Source of the DNA: Streptococcus porci DSM 23759
Lineage (GTDB): Bacteria > Bacillota > Bacilli > Lactobacillales > Streptococcaceae
Reading direction: 5' to 3'
NCBI RefSeq assembly: GCF_000423765.1
Contig: NZ_AUIP01000010.1
Span: 40,268 to 104,267 of the forward strand
Length of the DNA stretch: 64,000 nucleotides
The stretch's first letter is position 1. Every line of letters starts with the position of its first letter. The notes beneath the pieces were generated by a model. The model had not been told where the DNA came from. It did no database searches and was given only the letters and a program-made list of their open reading frames with translations. Both the position numbers and the translations under genes were made by a program. Positions 37,873 through 46,170 of this stretch are shown piece by piece.

Positions 37873-39492
37873 GTGTTAACAGTTTCAGACGTTTCGCTAC
37901 GGTTCAGCGACCGTAAACTTTTTGATGAGGTCAATATCAAATTTACAGCAGGAAATACCTATGGACTTATTGGTGCCAATGGTGCAGGCAAATCAACCTT
38001 TCTCAAAATCTTGGCAGGTGACATTGAGCCTTCCACAGGTCATGTCTCACTTGGTCCAGATGAACGCTTGTCTGTTCTTCGCCAGAACCATTTTGATTAT
38101 GAAGATGAACGCGTCATTGATGTGGTCATCATGGGCAACGAAAAACTCTATGGCATCATGAAAGAAAAAGATGCTATCTACATGAAAGAAGACTTTTCTG
38201 ATGAGGACGGTGTTCGTGCAGCAGAACTTGAAGGTGAGTTTGCTGAGCTCGGTGGTTGGGAAGCTGAATCAGAAGCTTCACAACTCCTTCAAAACTTGAA
38301 TATTGCTGAAGAACTCCACTACCAAAATATGAGTGAACTGGCTAACGGTGACAAGGTGAAGGTCCTCCTTGCTAAAGCTCTCTTTGGTAAACCAGATGTT
38401 CTTCTCCTTGACGAGCCTACCAACGGTCTTGATATTCAGTCAATTGCTTGGTTAGAAGATTTCCTGATTGACTTTGAAAATACCGTTATTGTCGTCTCCC
38501 ATGACCGTCACTTCTTGAACAAAGTATGTACCCACATGGCCGACCTTGACTTTGGTAAAATCAAACTCTTTGTCGGAAACTATGATTTCTGGAAGCAGTC
38601 TTCAGAATTGGCAGCACGCTTGCAAGCTGACCGTAACGCCAAGGCAGAAGAAAAAATCAAAGAACTCCAAGACTTTATCGCTCGTTTCTCCGCCAATGCC
38701 TCAAAATCTAAACAAGCGACATCTCGTAAGAAAATGCTTGATAAGATTGAATTGGAAGAAATCGTACCCTCAAGCCGTAAATACCCATTTATCAATTTCA
38801 AGGCAGAGCGTGAAATTGGTAATGACCTTTTAACTGTTGAAAATCTCTCTGTTACTGTTGATGGTGAAAAAATCATCGACAATATCAGCTTTATTCTCCG
38901 TCCAGGTGATAAGACTGCTATTATTGGTGAAAACGATATTCAAACAACAGCTCTCATGCGTGCCCTTGCTGGTGACATTGACTATGAAGGTACCATAAAA
39001 TGGGGCGTGACAACATCGCAATCTTATCTTCCAAAAGACAACACTAAAGACTTTGCAACTGGTGAATCAATTCTTGAATGGCTTCGCCAATTTGCTGCAA
39101 AAGGTGAAGATGACGATACCTTCTTGCGTGGCTTTTTGGGACGCATGCTCTTCTCAGGTGACGAAGTGAAAAAATCAGTCAACGTTCTGTCAGGAGGAGA
39201 AAAAGTTCGCGTTATGTTATCTAAGCTCATGCTCCTTAAATCAAACGTACTTATCCTTGATGACCCAACCAACCACTTAGACTTGGAGTCAATCTCTAGC
39301 TTGAATGATGGCGTCCGTGATTTCAAAGAATCTGTTATCTTTGCTAGTCACGACCACGAATTTATTCAAACTATCGCCAACCACATTGTTGTTATTTCTA
39401 AGAATGGTGTCATCGACCGCATTGATGAAACTTATGATGAATTCCTTGAAAATGAAGAAGTACAAGCAAAAGTAAAGGCCTTATGGGCTTAA
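37873..39492 (+). CDS. ABC-F family ATPase (YkpA/YbiT-like)
   Basis: A 539-residue soluble protein with two ABC domains and no membrane segment. The first site is standard: Walker A GANGAGKSTFLK, Walker B VLLLDEPTNGLD. The linker (about 235-315) is the ABC-F P-site tRNA interaction motif region. The second domain keeps LSGGEKVRVMLSK and LILDDPTNHLD, but its P-loop reads GENDIQTTALMRAL, lacking the Gly-Lys pair, so ATP handling there must be unusual. Start codon GTG with GAGGT upstream. ABC-F proteins act on stalled or early elongating ribosomes. Confidence 0.92.
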   Translation: MLTVSDVSLRFSDRKLFDEVNIKFTAGNTYGLIGANGAGKSTFLKILAGDIEPSTGHVSLGPDERLSVLRQNHFDYEDERVIDVVIMGNEKLYGIMKEKDAIYMKEDFSDEDGVRAAELEGEFAELGGWEAESEASQLLQNLNIAEELHYQNMSELANGDKVKVLLAKALFGKPDVLLLDEPTNGLDIQSIAWLEDFLIDFENTVIVVSHDRHFLNKVCTHMADLDFGKIKLFVGNYDFWKQSSELAARLQADRNAKAEEKIKELQDFIARFSANASKSKQATSRKKMLDKIELEEIVPSSRKYPFINFKAEREIGNDLLTVENLSVTVDGEKIIDNISFILRPGDKTAIIGENDIQTTALMRALAGDIDYEGTIKWGVTTSQSYLPKDNTKDFATGESILEWLRQFAAKGEDDDTFLRGFLGRMLFSGDEVKKSVNVLSGGEKVRVMLSKLMLLKSNVLILDDPTNHLDLESISSLNDGVRDFKESVIFASHDHEFIQTIANHIVVISKNGVIDRIDETYDEFLENEEVQAKVKALWA

Positions 39493-39553
39493 AAGATAAA
39501 GAGGCTGGGCAAAAACTAAAACTTTAGCCTTTCGGTTAAAATTTGAGCAATCA

Positions 39554-39612
39554 AAAATAGCTTAGAATCAACGTTTTTGATGACGAAATTCTAAGCTATT
39601 TTCTATTTTTAG
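39554..39612 (+). terminator. Terminator after the ABC-F gene
   Basis: AAAATAGCTTAGAAT (39554-39568) pairs perfectly with 39588-39602 (15 bp) across a 19-base loop, followed by CTATTTTT. Confidence 0.7.
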
Positions 39613-39659
39613 GACTTTTTATACTTAACCAAATTCAAAATCTGATATATAATAGAAAC

Positions 39660-40112
39660 ATGGAATTTACTAACGAAATGATTAAAGAGCTTAAGACAGC
39701 TCTAAAAGATAAAACCTTATCAGCTTACCACAAACGTATTCAAGTAGTATATCTCAGGTCTATTCATACTCCCTACAAATCCATTATGGAGATGCTTGAT
39801 GTCTCACATGATACCGTTTGGCGATTGACTAAGAAATATCAAGAACATGGTTTAACAGGTCTTACCTCAGATGCTAGAGGAGGCCGTCGCCACTCTTATA
39901 TGACAGTCGAAGAAGAACAAGCTTTTTTGAGTGAGCAGTTAGCTTCTGGTGTAGACGGAGAGTTTTTAACTGTTGAATCCCTCTATAGAGCTTATCAAGA
40001 TAAACTTGGTCGTACGACGACTAAAGATGGTTTTTACCAACTATTGAAACGTCATGGATGGGTCAAAGAATCAAGAGATTCTTTGAGGTGGGAGATAGAG
40101 CTTACGCAGTAA
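39660..40112 (+). pseudogene. IS630 transposase, N-terminal fragment
   Basis: Encodes MEFTNEMIKELKTALKDKTL onward: paired helix-turn-helix domains (SIMEMLDVSHDTVWRLTKKY and ESLYRAYQDKLGRTTTKDGF), as in IS630-type transposases. It has no catalytic residues. After the stop another frame reads RPEHPKKADAETI, the expected continuation, showing a frameshift; such elements normally use programmed frameshifting near this place, but here the following region is also deleted. Confidence 0.8.
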
Positions 40113-40292
40113 GCAACAAAAGTAACTCCCCGTCCAGAACATCCAAAGAAAGCAGACGCCGAAACGATTTTAGCGTCTAAAAATAAAATCTTTGTACAAG
40201 AAAAAATCAAGTAAGCAATTTCTTGAGCAAAATTCCTATAAGCAAACCCGTCTTATTGGATGAATGAATTTTTACGACAATTATAAGCAGCT

Positions 40293-40559
40293 TATCTCCA
40301 TGACTACATCATATTAGTCATGGACAATGCCATTTGGCATAAATCTCAGGCACTTGAAATACCTGATAATATTGAATTTACATTCATACCACCATATACC
40401 CCAGAGATGAATCCAATTGAACAAGTTTGGGCAGAGATTCGCAAACGAGGCTTTAAGAATAGAGCCTTTCAAACATTGGAGTCAGTCATTGATAAGCTCC
40501 AAGAAATCATTCAAGGATTAGATAATGATACTTTAAAAAGTATTGTCCATAAACAATAG
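40293..40559 (+). pseudogene. IS630 transposase, C-terminal DDE fragment
   Basis: From 40320 the frame reads MDNAIWHKSQ (second catalytic Asp in ILVMDNAIWHK) and then FIPPYTPEMNPIEQVWAEIR with the catalytic Glu and conserved NPIE box. The block with the first Asp (normally DEAGF) is missing because of an internal deletion between about 40200 and 40290. Inactive. Confidence 0.8.
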
Positions 40560-40631
40560 ATGTGTTCAGATTTTGACTTTAGGTGAGTATTAGATGAGTA
40601 TTACCCATCCTCTTTATTATTGTTGTTTATA

Positions 40632-40656
40632 AAAAAAAACTGCCTTAGCAGTTTTA
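40632..40656 (-). terminator. Terminator after the tRNA-Glu genes
   Basis: AAAACTGC and GCAGTTTT pair around CTTA with an A run on the distal side, so it reads as a terminator for the leftward tRNA pair. Confidence 0.65.
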
Positions 40657-40660
40657 AAAA

Positions 40661-40732
40661 TACTCCGTACGGGATTCGAACCCGTGTTACCGCCGTGAAA
40701 AGGCGGTGTCTTAACCCCTTGACCAACGGAGC
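40661..40732 (-). tRNA. tRNA-Glu (anticodon TTC), copy 1
   Basis: 72 nt on the minus strand. The anticodon loop reads CTTTTCA within CGCC-GGCG, D-loop GGTCAAGGGGTTAAG, T-arm ACGGGTTCGAATCCCGT. The acceptor stem is GCTCCGT with ACGGAGT, discriminator A. CCA is not encoded. Confidence 0.96.
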
Positions 40733-40740
40733 AAGTTTTA

Positions 40741-40812
40741 TAGTCCGTACGGGATTCGAACCCGTGTTACCGCCGTGAAAAGGCGGTGTCTTAACCCCTT
40801 GACCAACGGACC
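40741..40812 (-). tRNA. tRNA-Glu (anticodon TTC), copy 2
   Basis: 72 nt on the minus strand, identical to copy 1 except for the acceptor stem, GGTCCGT with ACGGACT: the second base pair is exchanged from C-G to G-C. It is first in a two-tRNA transcript. Confidence 0.96.
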
Positions 40813-40837
40813 ATGGTGTTTACTTAACACTCATACT

Positions 40838-40865
40838 ATTATATCAGATAACTGAAATTTGTCTA
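40838..40865 (-). promoter_or_regulatory. Promoter of the tRNA-Glu pair
   Basis: On the minus strand TAGACA (40860-40865), 16 bp, TATAAT (40838-40843). Confidence 0.65.
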
Positions 40866-40932
40866 GCCCTTTGTTTCATTTTATTTTAAATATTGCAGTT
40901 TTTTTCAATTTTTGGTAAACTAATAAAGTTGA

Positions 40933-41006
40933 GGTCTCATAGCTCAGCTGGATAGAGCATTCGCCTTCTAAGCGAACGGTCGCAGGTTCGAATCCTGCTG
41001 GGATCA
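40933..41006 (+). tRNA. tRNA-Arg (anticodon TCT)
   Basis: 74 nt. Anticodon stem-loop TTCGC-CTTCTAA-GCGAA with TCT, D-arm AGCTCAGCTGGATAGAGC, T-arm GCAGGTTCGAATCCTGC, acceptor GGTCTCA with TGGGATC, discriminator A. TTGCAG-17-TAAACT upstream is a plausible promoter. Confidence 0.96.
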
Positions 41007-41010
41007 CTAA

Positions 41011-41042
41011 AAAACCTAAGGACTTTCCTTAGGCTTTTTTCT
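41011..41042. terminator. Bidirectional terminator between tRNA-Arg and the YoaK gene
   Basis: CCTAAGGA-CTT-TCCTTAGG with T run on the right and A run on the left; it ends tRNA-Arg and, in the other direction, the YoaK gene, whose stop codon lies in the stem. Confidence 0.8.
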
Positions 41043-41724
41043 TCTCTCTTTCTTCCCAATTTTTCTCACGCCAGAGACTGATATTGATATAAATAAGTGG
41101 AAAAATAATAAAACCTAACCCATATTCGCCCAAACGACTAGAAATAAGGGTAGATAAGGAGACTCCTAGAGCAAAGCTAGCGATAATCAAAAAGATATTT
41201 TGCCCTTCTTTTTTCAACTCAGTATTTTTTTCAACCAATCCTTTAAATGACAAAAAAGCGGCGTTTTTGACATTTCCAGTCATCATGACATTAGCGTAGG
41301 GAGCTCCTCGAAGTTTACGAAAGGATTCTATCTGGATAGAGGCTACTAGCGCTAAATTTGCTATAGTGAAGAAGGAGGGAAGAATAGGAGTCATTAGAGT
41401 TGTAATAGAGATAAGCAGCAACATGATAAGGCTAGCACCAAAATGCCAAAAAATATTATGTTTTATAAACCAGCGACGAACAAGATATGTAACACACTGT
41501 CCAATCATGAAAAAGACGATAGGGATGGTAAAATTAAGGACCTTTTGCCAGTTACCTTGAGCAGCATGATAGGCCCACATGATGACATTACCAGATTGAA
41601 CTCCAGCAAATATCCCATCTTGGGTGACAAAAGTAAAGGCATTAATATAACCACTGATAAAAGTTAAACAGGCTGCCACACGTAAACCTTCAAAAACACG
41701 ATAATCTTTTATTTTATGCTTCAT
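41029..41724 (-). CDS. YoaK family (DUF1275) membrane protein
   Basis: A 231-residue protein with about six membrane helices. FISGYINAFTFVTQDGIFAGVQSGNVIMW and YANVMMTGNVKNA are the DUF1275 signature. Function unknown; a transporter is suspected. It lies 20 bp from rlmH, in the same direction. Confidence 0.88.
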   Translation of the reverse strand: MKHKIKDYRVFEGLRVAACLTFISGYINAFTFVTQDGIFAGVQSGNVIMWAYHAAQGNWQKVLNFTIPIVFFMIGQCVTYLVRRWFIKHNIFWHFGASLIMLLLISITTLMTPILPSFFTIANLALVASIQIESFRKLRGAPYANVMMTGNVKNAAFLSFKGLVEKNTELKKEGQNIFLIIASFALGVSLSTLISSRLGEYGLGFIIFPLIYINISLWREKNWEEREKKKA

Positions 41725-41744
41725 TTTTCCTCAACTTTTAAGAT

Positions 41745-42224
41745 TCACTTATGATAAGGGCTTCCTTGCCGAATCATAAAAGCCCTATAAATTTGTTCAA
41801 TCAAAACCAGTTTCATCAGTTGATGAGGTAATGTTAACTTTCCAAAACTCATCAATAGGTTAGCTCGTTTTTTGACTTCAAGAGATAAACCGAGACTGCC
41901 ACCAATGATGAAAGTAATATCTGAATAGCCTTTGACAGTTGTTTCCTCTAAAATCTGACTAAATTTTTCTGATGGAAATTGCTGACCTTCAATAGCTAGA
42001 GCAATAACAAACTCTCGTTCTGCAATTTTCCCTAAAATACGGCTTGCCTCCTTGTCCATAATGACTTGATTTTCAGCTTCACTAGCTTTATCTGGCGTTT
42101 TTTCATCTGGAAGTTCAATCATTTCTAGCTTACAAAATCGTCCGAGGCGTTTCTGGTACTCAGCAACACCATCTTTCAAGTATTTTTCTTTTAATTTTCC
42201 AACGGTTATCATTTTGATTTTCAT
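41745..42224 (-). CDS. rlmH: 23S rRNA (pseudouridine-1915-N3)-methyltransferase
   Basis: A 159-residue SPOUT methyltransferase: start [22 protein letters not shown]-binding knot [10 protein letters not shown], and the C-terminal [26 protein letters not shown]. It methylates pseudouridine 1915 in helix 69. Ribosome site is weak. Typical neighbour of htrA and oriC in streptococci. Confidence 0.97.
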   Translation of the reverse strand: MKIKMITVGKLKEKYLKDGVAEYQKRLGRFCKLEMIELPDEKTPDKASEAENQVIMDKEASRILGKIAEREFVIALAIEGQQFPSEKFSQILEETTVKGYSDITFIIGGSLGLSLEVKKRANLLMSFGKLTLPHQLMKLVLIEQIYRAFMIRQGSPYHK

Positions 42225-42262
42225 AAGGGCATTATACCATAAAAACTCTCTTTTGTGCGAGG

Positions 42263-42348
42263 TTATCCACAGGAATATACCTGATTATTACCGTTATATT
42301 TGCAAATTTCATTTCTTTTCCACAAAGTTTTCCACAAGCTGTGGAAAC
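42263..42348. promoter_or_regulatory. DnaA-box cluster 1 (upstream of htrA)
   Basis: One perfect box TTATCCACA (42263-42271), two TTTTCCACA (42316-42324, 42328-42336) and an inverted GTTTCCACA (42340-42348). Part of the bipartite or tripartite streptococcal origin region; could load DnaA or act as a reservoir. Confidence 0.75.
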
Positions 42349-42364
42349 TTTCTTTTTTTTTAAT

Positions 42365-42381
42365 TTTAAGGTATAATTAAG
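42365..42381 (+). promoter_or_regulatory. CiaR binding site in the htrA promoter
   Basis: TTTAAG-GTATA-ATTAAG fits the CiaR direct repeat (TTTAAG-N5-WTTAAG). The htrA -10 TATAAT (42372-42377) lies within it. htrA is the classic member of the streptococcal Cia regulon. Confidence 0.8.
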
Positions 42382-42420
42382 CCACTTTTCTTAAACTGAT
42401 GGAAATTGGAGGTCTTCATC

Positions 42421-43620
42421 ATGAAAAAAATACATTCTTCTATCTTAAAATTGTTCCTAATCCTATCTGCTGGTTTTGCTGGGGGATTTGTGGCCACTTT
42501 TTTGGTCTTACAAACTGGTCTTTTTAATTCAAAAGCAGCTACAACAAATTCCTCAACGACAAGTGTCAGTAAGGTTGCTTACAAAAATTCGAACGACACA
42601 ACCACTGCAGTAGCTACTGTCCAAGACGCTGTCGTCTCTGTTATTAACTATCAAAGCACGCAAAAAAATTCTTTCCAAAACGTTTTTGGAAACTCTTCGA
42701 CCAATGAACTAGCAGTTGCTAGTGAGGGGTCAGGGGTTATTTACAAAAAAGATGATAAATATGCCTATCTTGTCACCAATAACCACGTTATTGAAGGTGC
42801 CGAACAAATTGAAATTCTTTTAGCTGATGGCACTAAGGTTGTTGGTGAGCTGGTTGGTAGTGATACTTATTCTGACCTTGCGGTTGTGAAAATCTCATCT
42901 GAAAATGTTAAAACAGTTGCTCAGTTTGCGGACTCTGATACATTGACTGTAGGAGAGACAGCGATTGCTATTGGTAGCCCACTGGGTGCTGAATACGCCA
43001 ATTCAGTTACAGAAGGTATCGTTTCAAGCCTTAGCCGTACAGTGACGACTCAAAATGACCAAGGTGAAGTGATTTCAACTAATGCTATCCAAACTGATGC
43101 TGCAATTAATCCTGGTAACTCAGGCGGAGCTCTCATTAATATTCAAGGTCAGGTCATTGGTATCAACTCAAGTAAAATTTCATCAACCTCTACCTCAATG
43201 ACAAACACCTCCTCTGTTGAAGGTATGGGATTCGCTATCCCATCAAATGATGTTGTCAAGATTATCAAACAACTAGAAGAAAATGGTAAAGTTAATCGTC
43301 CTGCTCTTGGAATCAGAATGGCTAATCTCAGTGAGCTGTCAACTAACTTTATCTTCCAATTAAAATTACCAGATGAAGTGACTGCCGGTATCGTGGTTGC
43401 ATATGTTCAAGACAATATGCCTGCTTCTGGTAAGCTTGAAAAATATGATGTTATCACTGAAATTGATGGTGAAGAAGTCACTTCTTCAAGCGATTTACAG
43501 AGCATCCTTTATGGTCACAACATTGGAGATTCTATCAAAGTTTCCTTCTACCGTGATGGTAAAAAACAAACTGTTCCAATCAAGCTTGATAAGACGACAC
43601 AGGAGTTGACTACAAATTAA
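42421..43620 (+). CDS. htrA: Serine protease HtrA (DegP)
   Basis: A 399-residue surface protease/chaperone with a signal anchor (LKLFLILSAGFAGGFVATFLVL). Catalytic triad: His in TNNHVIEG, Asp in YSDLAVVKI, Ser in NPGNSGGAL; one PDZ domain at about 285-385. It degrades misfolded exported proteins, and in streptococci affects competence and virulence. ATG at 42421 with GGAGG upstream. Under CiaR; followed by a terminator and parB. Confidence 0.97.
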   Translation: MKKIHSSILKLFLILSAGFAGGFVATFLVLQTGLFNSKAATTNSSTTSVSKVAYKNSNDTTTAVATVQDAVVSVINYQSTQKNSFQNVFGNSSTNELAVASEGSGVIYKKDDKYAYLVTNNHVIEGAEQIEILLADGTKVVGELVGSDTYSDLAVVKISSENVKTVAQFADSDTLTVGETAIAIGSPLGAEYANSVTEGIVSSLSRTVTTQNDQGEVISTNAIQTDAAINPGNSGGALINIQGQVIGINSSKISSTSTSMTNTSSVEGMGFAIPSNDVVKIIKQLEENGKVNRPALGIRMANLSELSTNFIFQLKLPDEVTAGIVVAYVQDNMPASGKLEKYDVITEIDGEEVTSSSDLQSILYGHNIGDSIKVSFYRDGKKQTVPIKLDKTTQELTTN

Positions 43621-43635
43621 GTTGACAGACTTTAT

Positions 43636-43668
43636 CACTACCTTTACAATAGTGTAAAGGTAGTTTTT
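43636..43668 (+). terminator. Terminator between htrA and parB
   Basis: ACTACCTTTACA and TGTAAAGGTAGT form a 12-bp stem with loop ATAG, followed by TTTTTATT. No separate parB promoter is obvious in the 15 bp left, so read-through probably expresses parB. Confidence 0.8.
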
Positions 43669-43682
43669 TATTAGGAGAGACA

Positions 43683-44459
43683 ATGACAGAAGGTTTACAG
43701 ATTTTAAAGATTGATCAAATTCAGCGTAATCCTTATCAGCCTAGGTTGACTTTTAATCAAGAAGAATTGAATGATTTGGCAAATTCTATTGCTGAAAATG
43801 GGCTCATTCAGCCTATTATTGTCCGAAAGTCTGCTGTATTTGGTTATGAATTGATAGCAGGTGAGCGCAGACTTAGAGCTTCAAAAATAGCTGGATTAAC
43901 AGAGATTCCAGCTATTGTTAAGGAGATTTCTGATGATGATAGCATGAAGCAGGCTATTATTGAAAACCTTCAACGTTCCAATCTTAATCCTATTGAAGAA
44001 GCTAAGGCCTACCAACAGATGATTGATAAAAATCAGATTACTCACGAAGATTTAGCTCGCTATATGGGGAAGTCTCGCCCTTATATCAGTAATCTGCTCC
44101 GCTTGTTAAATTTGCCAGAAGCACTCCAAGAAGCTGTTGAATCTGGCCATATTTCACAAGGGCATGCACGGGTGCTACTTAGTCTCAATGATCCAGAAAA
44201 GCAAGATTTTTGGAGAAAGGAAATCATTGATAAGCAACTTAGCGTTAGACAGCTAGAGGCAATTATTTTAGGTAATAATAAAAAGAAAAAAGTTAAACAG
44301 CCAGAGAAAAATCCCTTTATTACTGACTATGAAAAAGATTTGAGTCAGCGATTTGGCCTACCTGTTAAAATCTACTCTAACAAAGCACACAGAGGCAAGT
44401 TGACAATTCATTTTTCCAACCAAGACGATTTCCACAGAATTATCAACAGCCTAAAATAG
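43683..44459 (+). CDS. parB: Chromosome partitioning protein ParB
   Basis: A 258-residue ParB/Spo0J protein. CTPase/ParB domain with GELIAGERRLRAS (motif GERRxRA) and ENLQRSNLNPIEEA; helix-turn-helix YMGKSRPYISNLLRLLNLP; C-terminal dimerisation domain. It loads at parS, spreads by CTP gating and recruits SMC. Two parS sites lie at 26.25 and 36.73 kb. No parA is next to it, as is usual in streptococci. Confidence 0.97.
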   Translation: MTEGLQILKIDQIQRNPYQPRLTFNQEELNDLANSIAENGLIQPIIVRKSAVFGYELIAGERRLRASKIAGLTEIPAIVKEISDDDSMKQAIIENLQRSNLNPIEEAKAYQQMIDKNQITHEDLARYMGKSRPYISNLLRLLNLPEALQEAVESGHISQGHARVLLSLNDPEKQDFWRKEIIDKQLSVRQLEAIILGNNKKKKVKQPEKNPFITDYEKDLSQRFGLPVKIYSNKAHRGKLTIHFSNQDDFHRIINSLK

Positions 44460-44475
44460 GCTGTTGACTTTTTTT
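44443..44475 (+). terminator. Terminator of parB
   Basis: TCAACAGCCTA and TAGGCTGTTGA form a perfect 11-bp stem with loop AAA, overlapping the stop codon, followed by CTTTTTTT. Confidence 0.88.
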
Positions 44476-44554
44476 CTTTTTTAAACAGGATTTTCAACAG
44501 GAAAGCCCCCTTAAAAAGTTGAGTAAACCAAGATTGTGAGGGTTTTACACATCC

Positions 44555-44607
44555 TGTGGAAAACTTTTGTGGACAATGTGGATTAGTTTTAAAATACTTG
44601 TGGAAAA
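44555..44607. promoter_or_regulatory. DnaA-box cluster 2 (upstream of dnaA)
   Basis: Four boxes in the same orientation: TGTGGAAAA (44555-44563), TGTGGACAA (44568-44576), TGTGGATTA (44577-44585) and TGTGGAAAA (44599-44607). They overlap the dnaA promoter (extended -10 TGTTAGAAT ending at 44629), so they can serve both origin function and autoregulation. Confidence 0.8.
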
Positions 44608-44660
44608 CTTTTTTAAAATATGTTAGAATAGAACAACTAACGAACAGACGAGGAAACGAG

Positions 44661-46016
44661 ATGACCGAAAATGAACGCCTTTTTTGGAATAGGGTCTTAG
44701 AATTAGCGAGAGACAAGTTTTCGCAGGCCGTTTTTGATTTCTTTATTGCCGATGCTAGGCTTATAAGCGTTTCAAATCAAGTGGCTACTATCTTCCTAGA
44801 AGAAAAAAAAGAGCTTTATTGGAAAAGTAACCTGACTGATATTGTTTTAACTGCTGGCTTTGAAATCTTTAATCAGGAGATTTTGATTGATTATACCTTT
44901 GAAGAAAATTCTGTTACTGATAGTTATGAAGAATTTCAATCACCTATGCAGTCTTTGATTCCAAATAGTGCTCTGAGTGGGCCTGTTATTGAGACAGACC
45001 TCAATCCAAAATATCGCTTTGATAATTTTATCTCTGGTAAGGGGAGTCAGTGGGCATTAGCTGCGGCACTAGCTGTTGCTGGAAGTCCAGGAACCGTTTA
45101 TAACCCCCTTTTTATCTGGGGGGGACCAGGACTTGGTAAAACTCACTTACTTAATGCTATTGGTAACAATGTCCTTGAAGACAATCCACGCGCCCGTGTC
45201 AAATATATTACTACTGAAAATTTCATTAATGAATTTGTCACACACATCAGACTTGGAACGACAGATGAACTGAAAGAAAAGTTTCGTCATTTGGATGTCC
45301 TTTTGATTGATGATATTCAGTTTTTAGCTAAAAAACAGGGGACACAAGAAGAATTTTTCAATACCTTTACAGCTCTCCATGATAACAATAAGCAGATTGT
45401 ACTGACCAGTGACCGTGCGCCTGAGCAACTAAATGACTTGGAGGAGCGCCTTGTCTCGCGCTTTAGTTGGGGCTTAACCCAGGACATTACGCCACCTGAT
45501 TATGAAACGAGAATTGCAATCTTGCAAGATAAAATTCAAGACTATCCTTATCACTTTCTCCCAGCTACTATTGAATACTTGGCAGGGCAATTTGATTCTA
45601 ACGTACGTGAGCTTGAAGGTGCCCTTAAAAACATCAGTCTGGTAGCCAGTGTCAAAAAGGTTGATACCATCACCGTTGATATCGCTGCGGAAGCCATTCG
45701 TGCAAAAAAACAAGAACCTCTGACCATATCCGTCATCCCAATAGATACCATTCAGGCAGAAGTTGGAAAGTTTTATGGAGTTTCAGTGAAGGAAATCAAG
45801 TCAACAAAGAGAAATCAGAATATTGTCTTAGCGCGTCAAGTTGCTATCTTTCTTTCCCGTGAGATGACTGACAATAGTCTGCCAAAGATTGGTAAGGAAT
45901 TCGGAGGCAGAGACCATTCAACTATTCTTCATGCTTATAATAAAATAAAAAACATGTTAAAAACAGATGATAGTCTTCGCATCGAAATTGAAACTCTCAA
46001 GCAAAAGGTCCGATAA
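44661..46016 (+). CDS. dnaA: Chromosomal replication initiator DnaA
   Basis: A 451-residue AAA+ initiator. Domain I starts [20 protein letters not shown]; domain III has Walker [14 protein letters not shown] and Walker [15 protein letters not shown]; domain IV has the DnaA-box-reading [15 protein letters not shown]. The ATG at 44661 is preceded by GAGGAAA; an upstream in-frame ATG lies inside the DnaA-box array and is rejected. Confidence 0.99.
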   Translation: MTENERLFWNRVLELARDKFSQAVFDFFIADARLISVSNQVATIFLEEKKELYWKSNLTDIVLTAGFEIFNQEILIDYTFEENSVTDSYEEFQSPMQSLIPNSALSGPVIETDLNPKYRFDNFISGKGSQWALAAALAVAGSPGTVYNPLFIWGGPGLGKTHLLNAIGNNVLEDNPRARVKYITTENFINEFVTHIRLGTTDELKEKFRHLDVLLIDDIQFLAKKQGTQEEFFNTFTALHDNNKQIVLTSDRAPEQLNDLEERLVSRFSWGLTQDITPPDYETRIAILQDKIQDYPYHFLPATIEYLAGQFDSNVRELEGALKNISLVASVKKVDTITVDIAAEAIRAKKQEPLTISVIPIDTIQAEVGKFYGVSVKEIKSTKRNQNIVLARQVAIFLSREMTDNSLPKIGKEFGGRDHSTILHAYNKIKNMLKTDDSLRIEIETLKQKVR

Positions 46017-46019
46017 ACT

Positions 46020-46121
46020 TGTGGAAAACCTGAGATTTATTGAAGACTTTTCCACAAGTTATACACAATTTAAAAGACTACTAGTTATCTAAGATAAGAT
46101 GACTTTTCCACCTTATCCACA
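46020..46121. promoter_or_regulatory. DnaA-box cluster 3 (oriC, between dnaA and dnaN)
   Basis: Boxes TGTGGAAAA (46020-46028), TTTTCCACA (46048-46056), TTATACACA (46059-46067) and the perfect TTATCCACA (46113-46121) next to the unwinding element. TTTTCCACC at 46104 is a further near match. Confidence 0.85.
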
Positions 46122-46158
46122 GGACCTACTACTACTACTAACTTAATACTTATAAAGT
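46113..46158 (+). promoter_or_regulatory. Origin unwinding element: DnaA box, GC spacer, DnaA-trio, AT-rich DUE
   Basis: TTATCCACA is followed by GGAC and then CTACTACTACTACTA (five CTA units, TAG on the other strand) and an AT-rich stretch AACTTAATACTTATAAAG. This is the same order as the basal unwinding system of Bacillus subtilis, in which DnaA extends from the box onto single-strand trinucleotide repeats. Confidence 0.75.
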
Positions 46159-46170
46159 AAAGGAGAATCC

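Larger units (their letters stand above)
39620..40591 (+). mobile_element. Defective IS630-family element (IS630-Spn1 type)
   Basis: Imperfect terminal inverted repeats of 25 bp (39621-39645 and 40566-40590, 21 identical, shared inner part TCAAAATCTGA) bound a broken transposase. A 150-codon N-terminal part (39660-40112) has the helix-turn-helix of IS630 transposases; the C-terminal catalytic part survives from 40320 on. The region between has lost the first catalytic Asp block and carries stops. It lies just after the ABC-F terminator and is not expected to move by itself. Confidence 0.85.

Noticed and set aside
39503..39516. GAGGCTGGGCAAAA as part of a dispersed repeat
   Set aside because: A similar phrase occurs in streptococcal intergenic regions, but there is only one copy here and nothing to define its limits.
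44556..44660. In-frame 35-codon N-terminal extension of dnaA
   Set aside because: It lies inside the DnaA-box array and dnaA promoter; the ATG at 44661 has a ribosome site and matches the family start.
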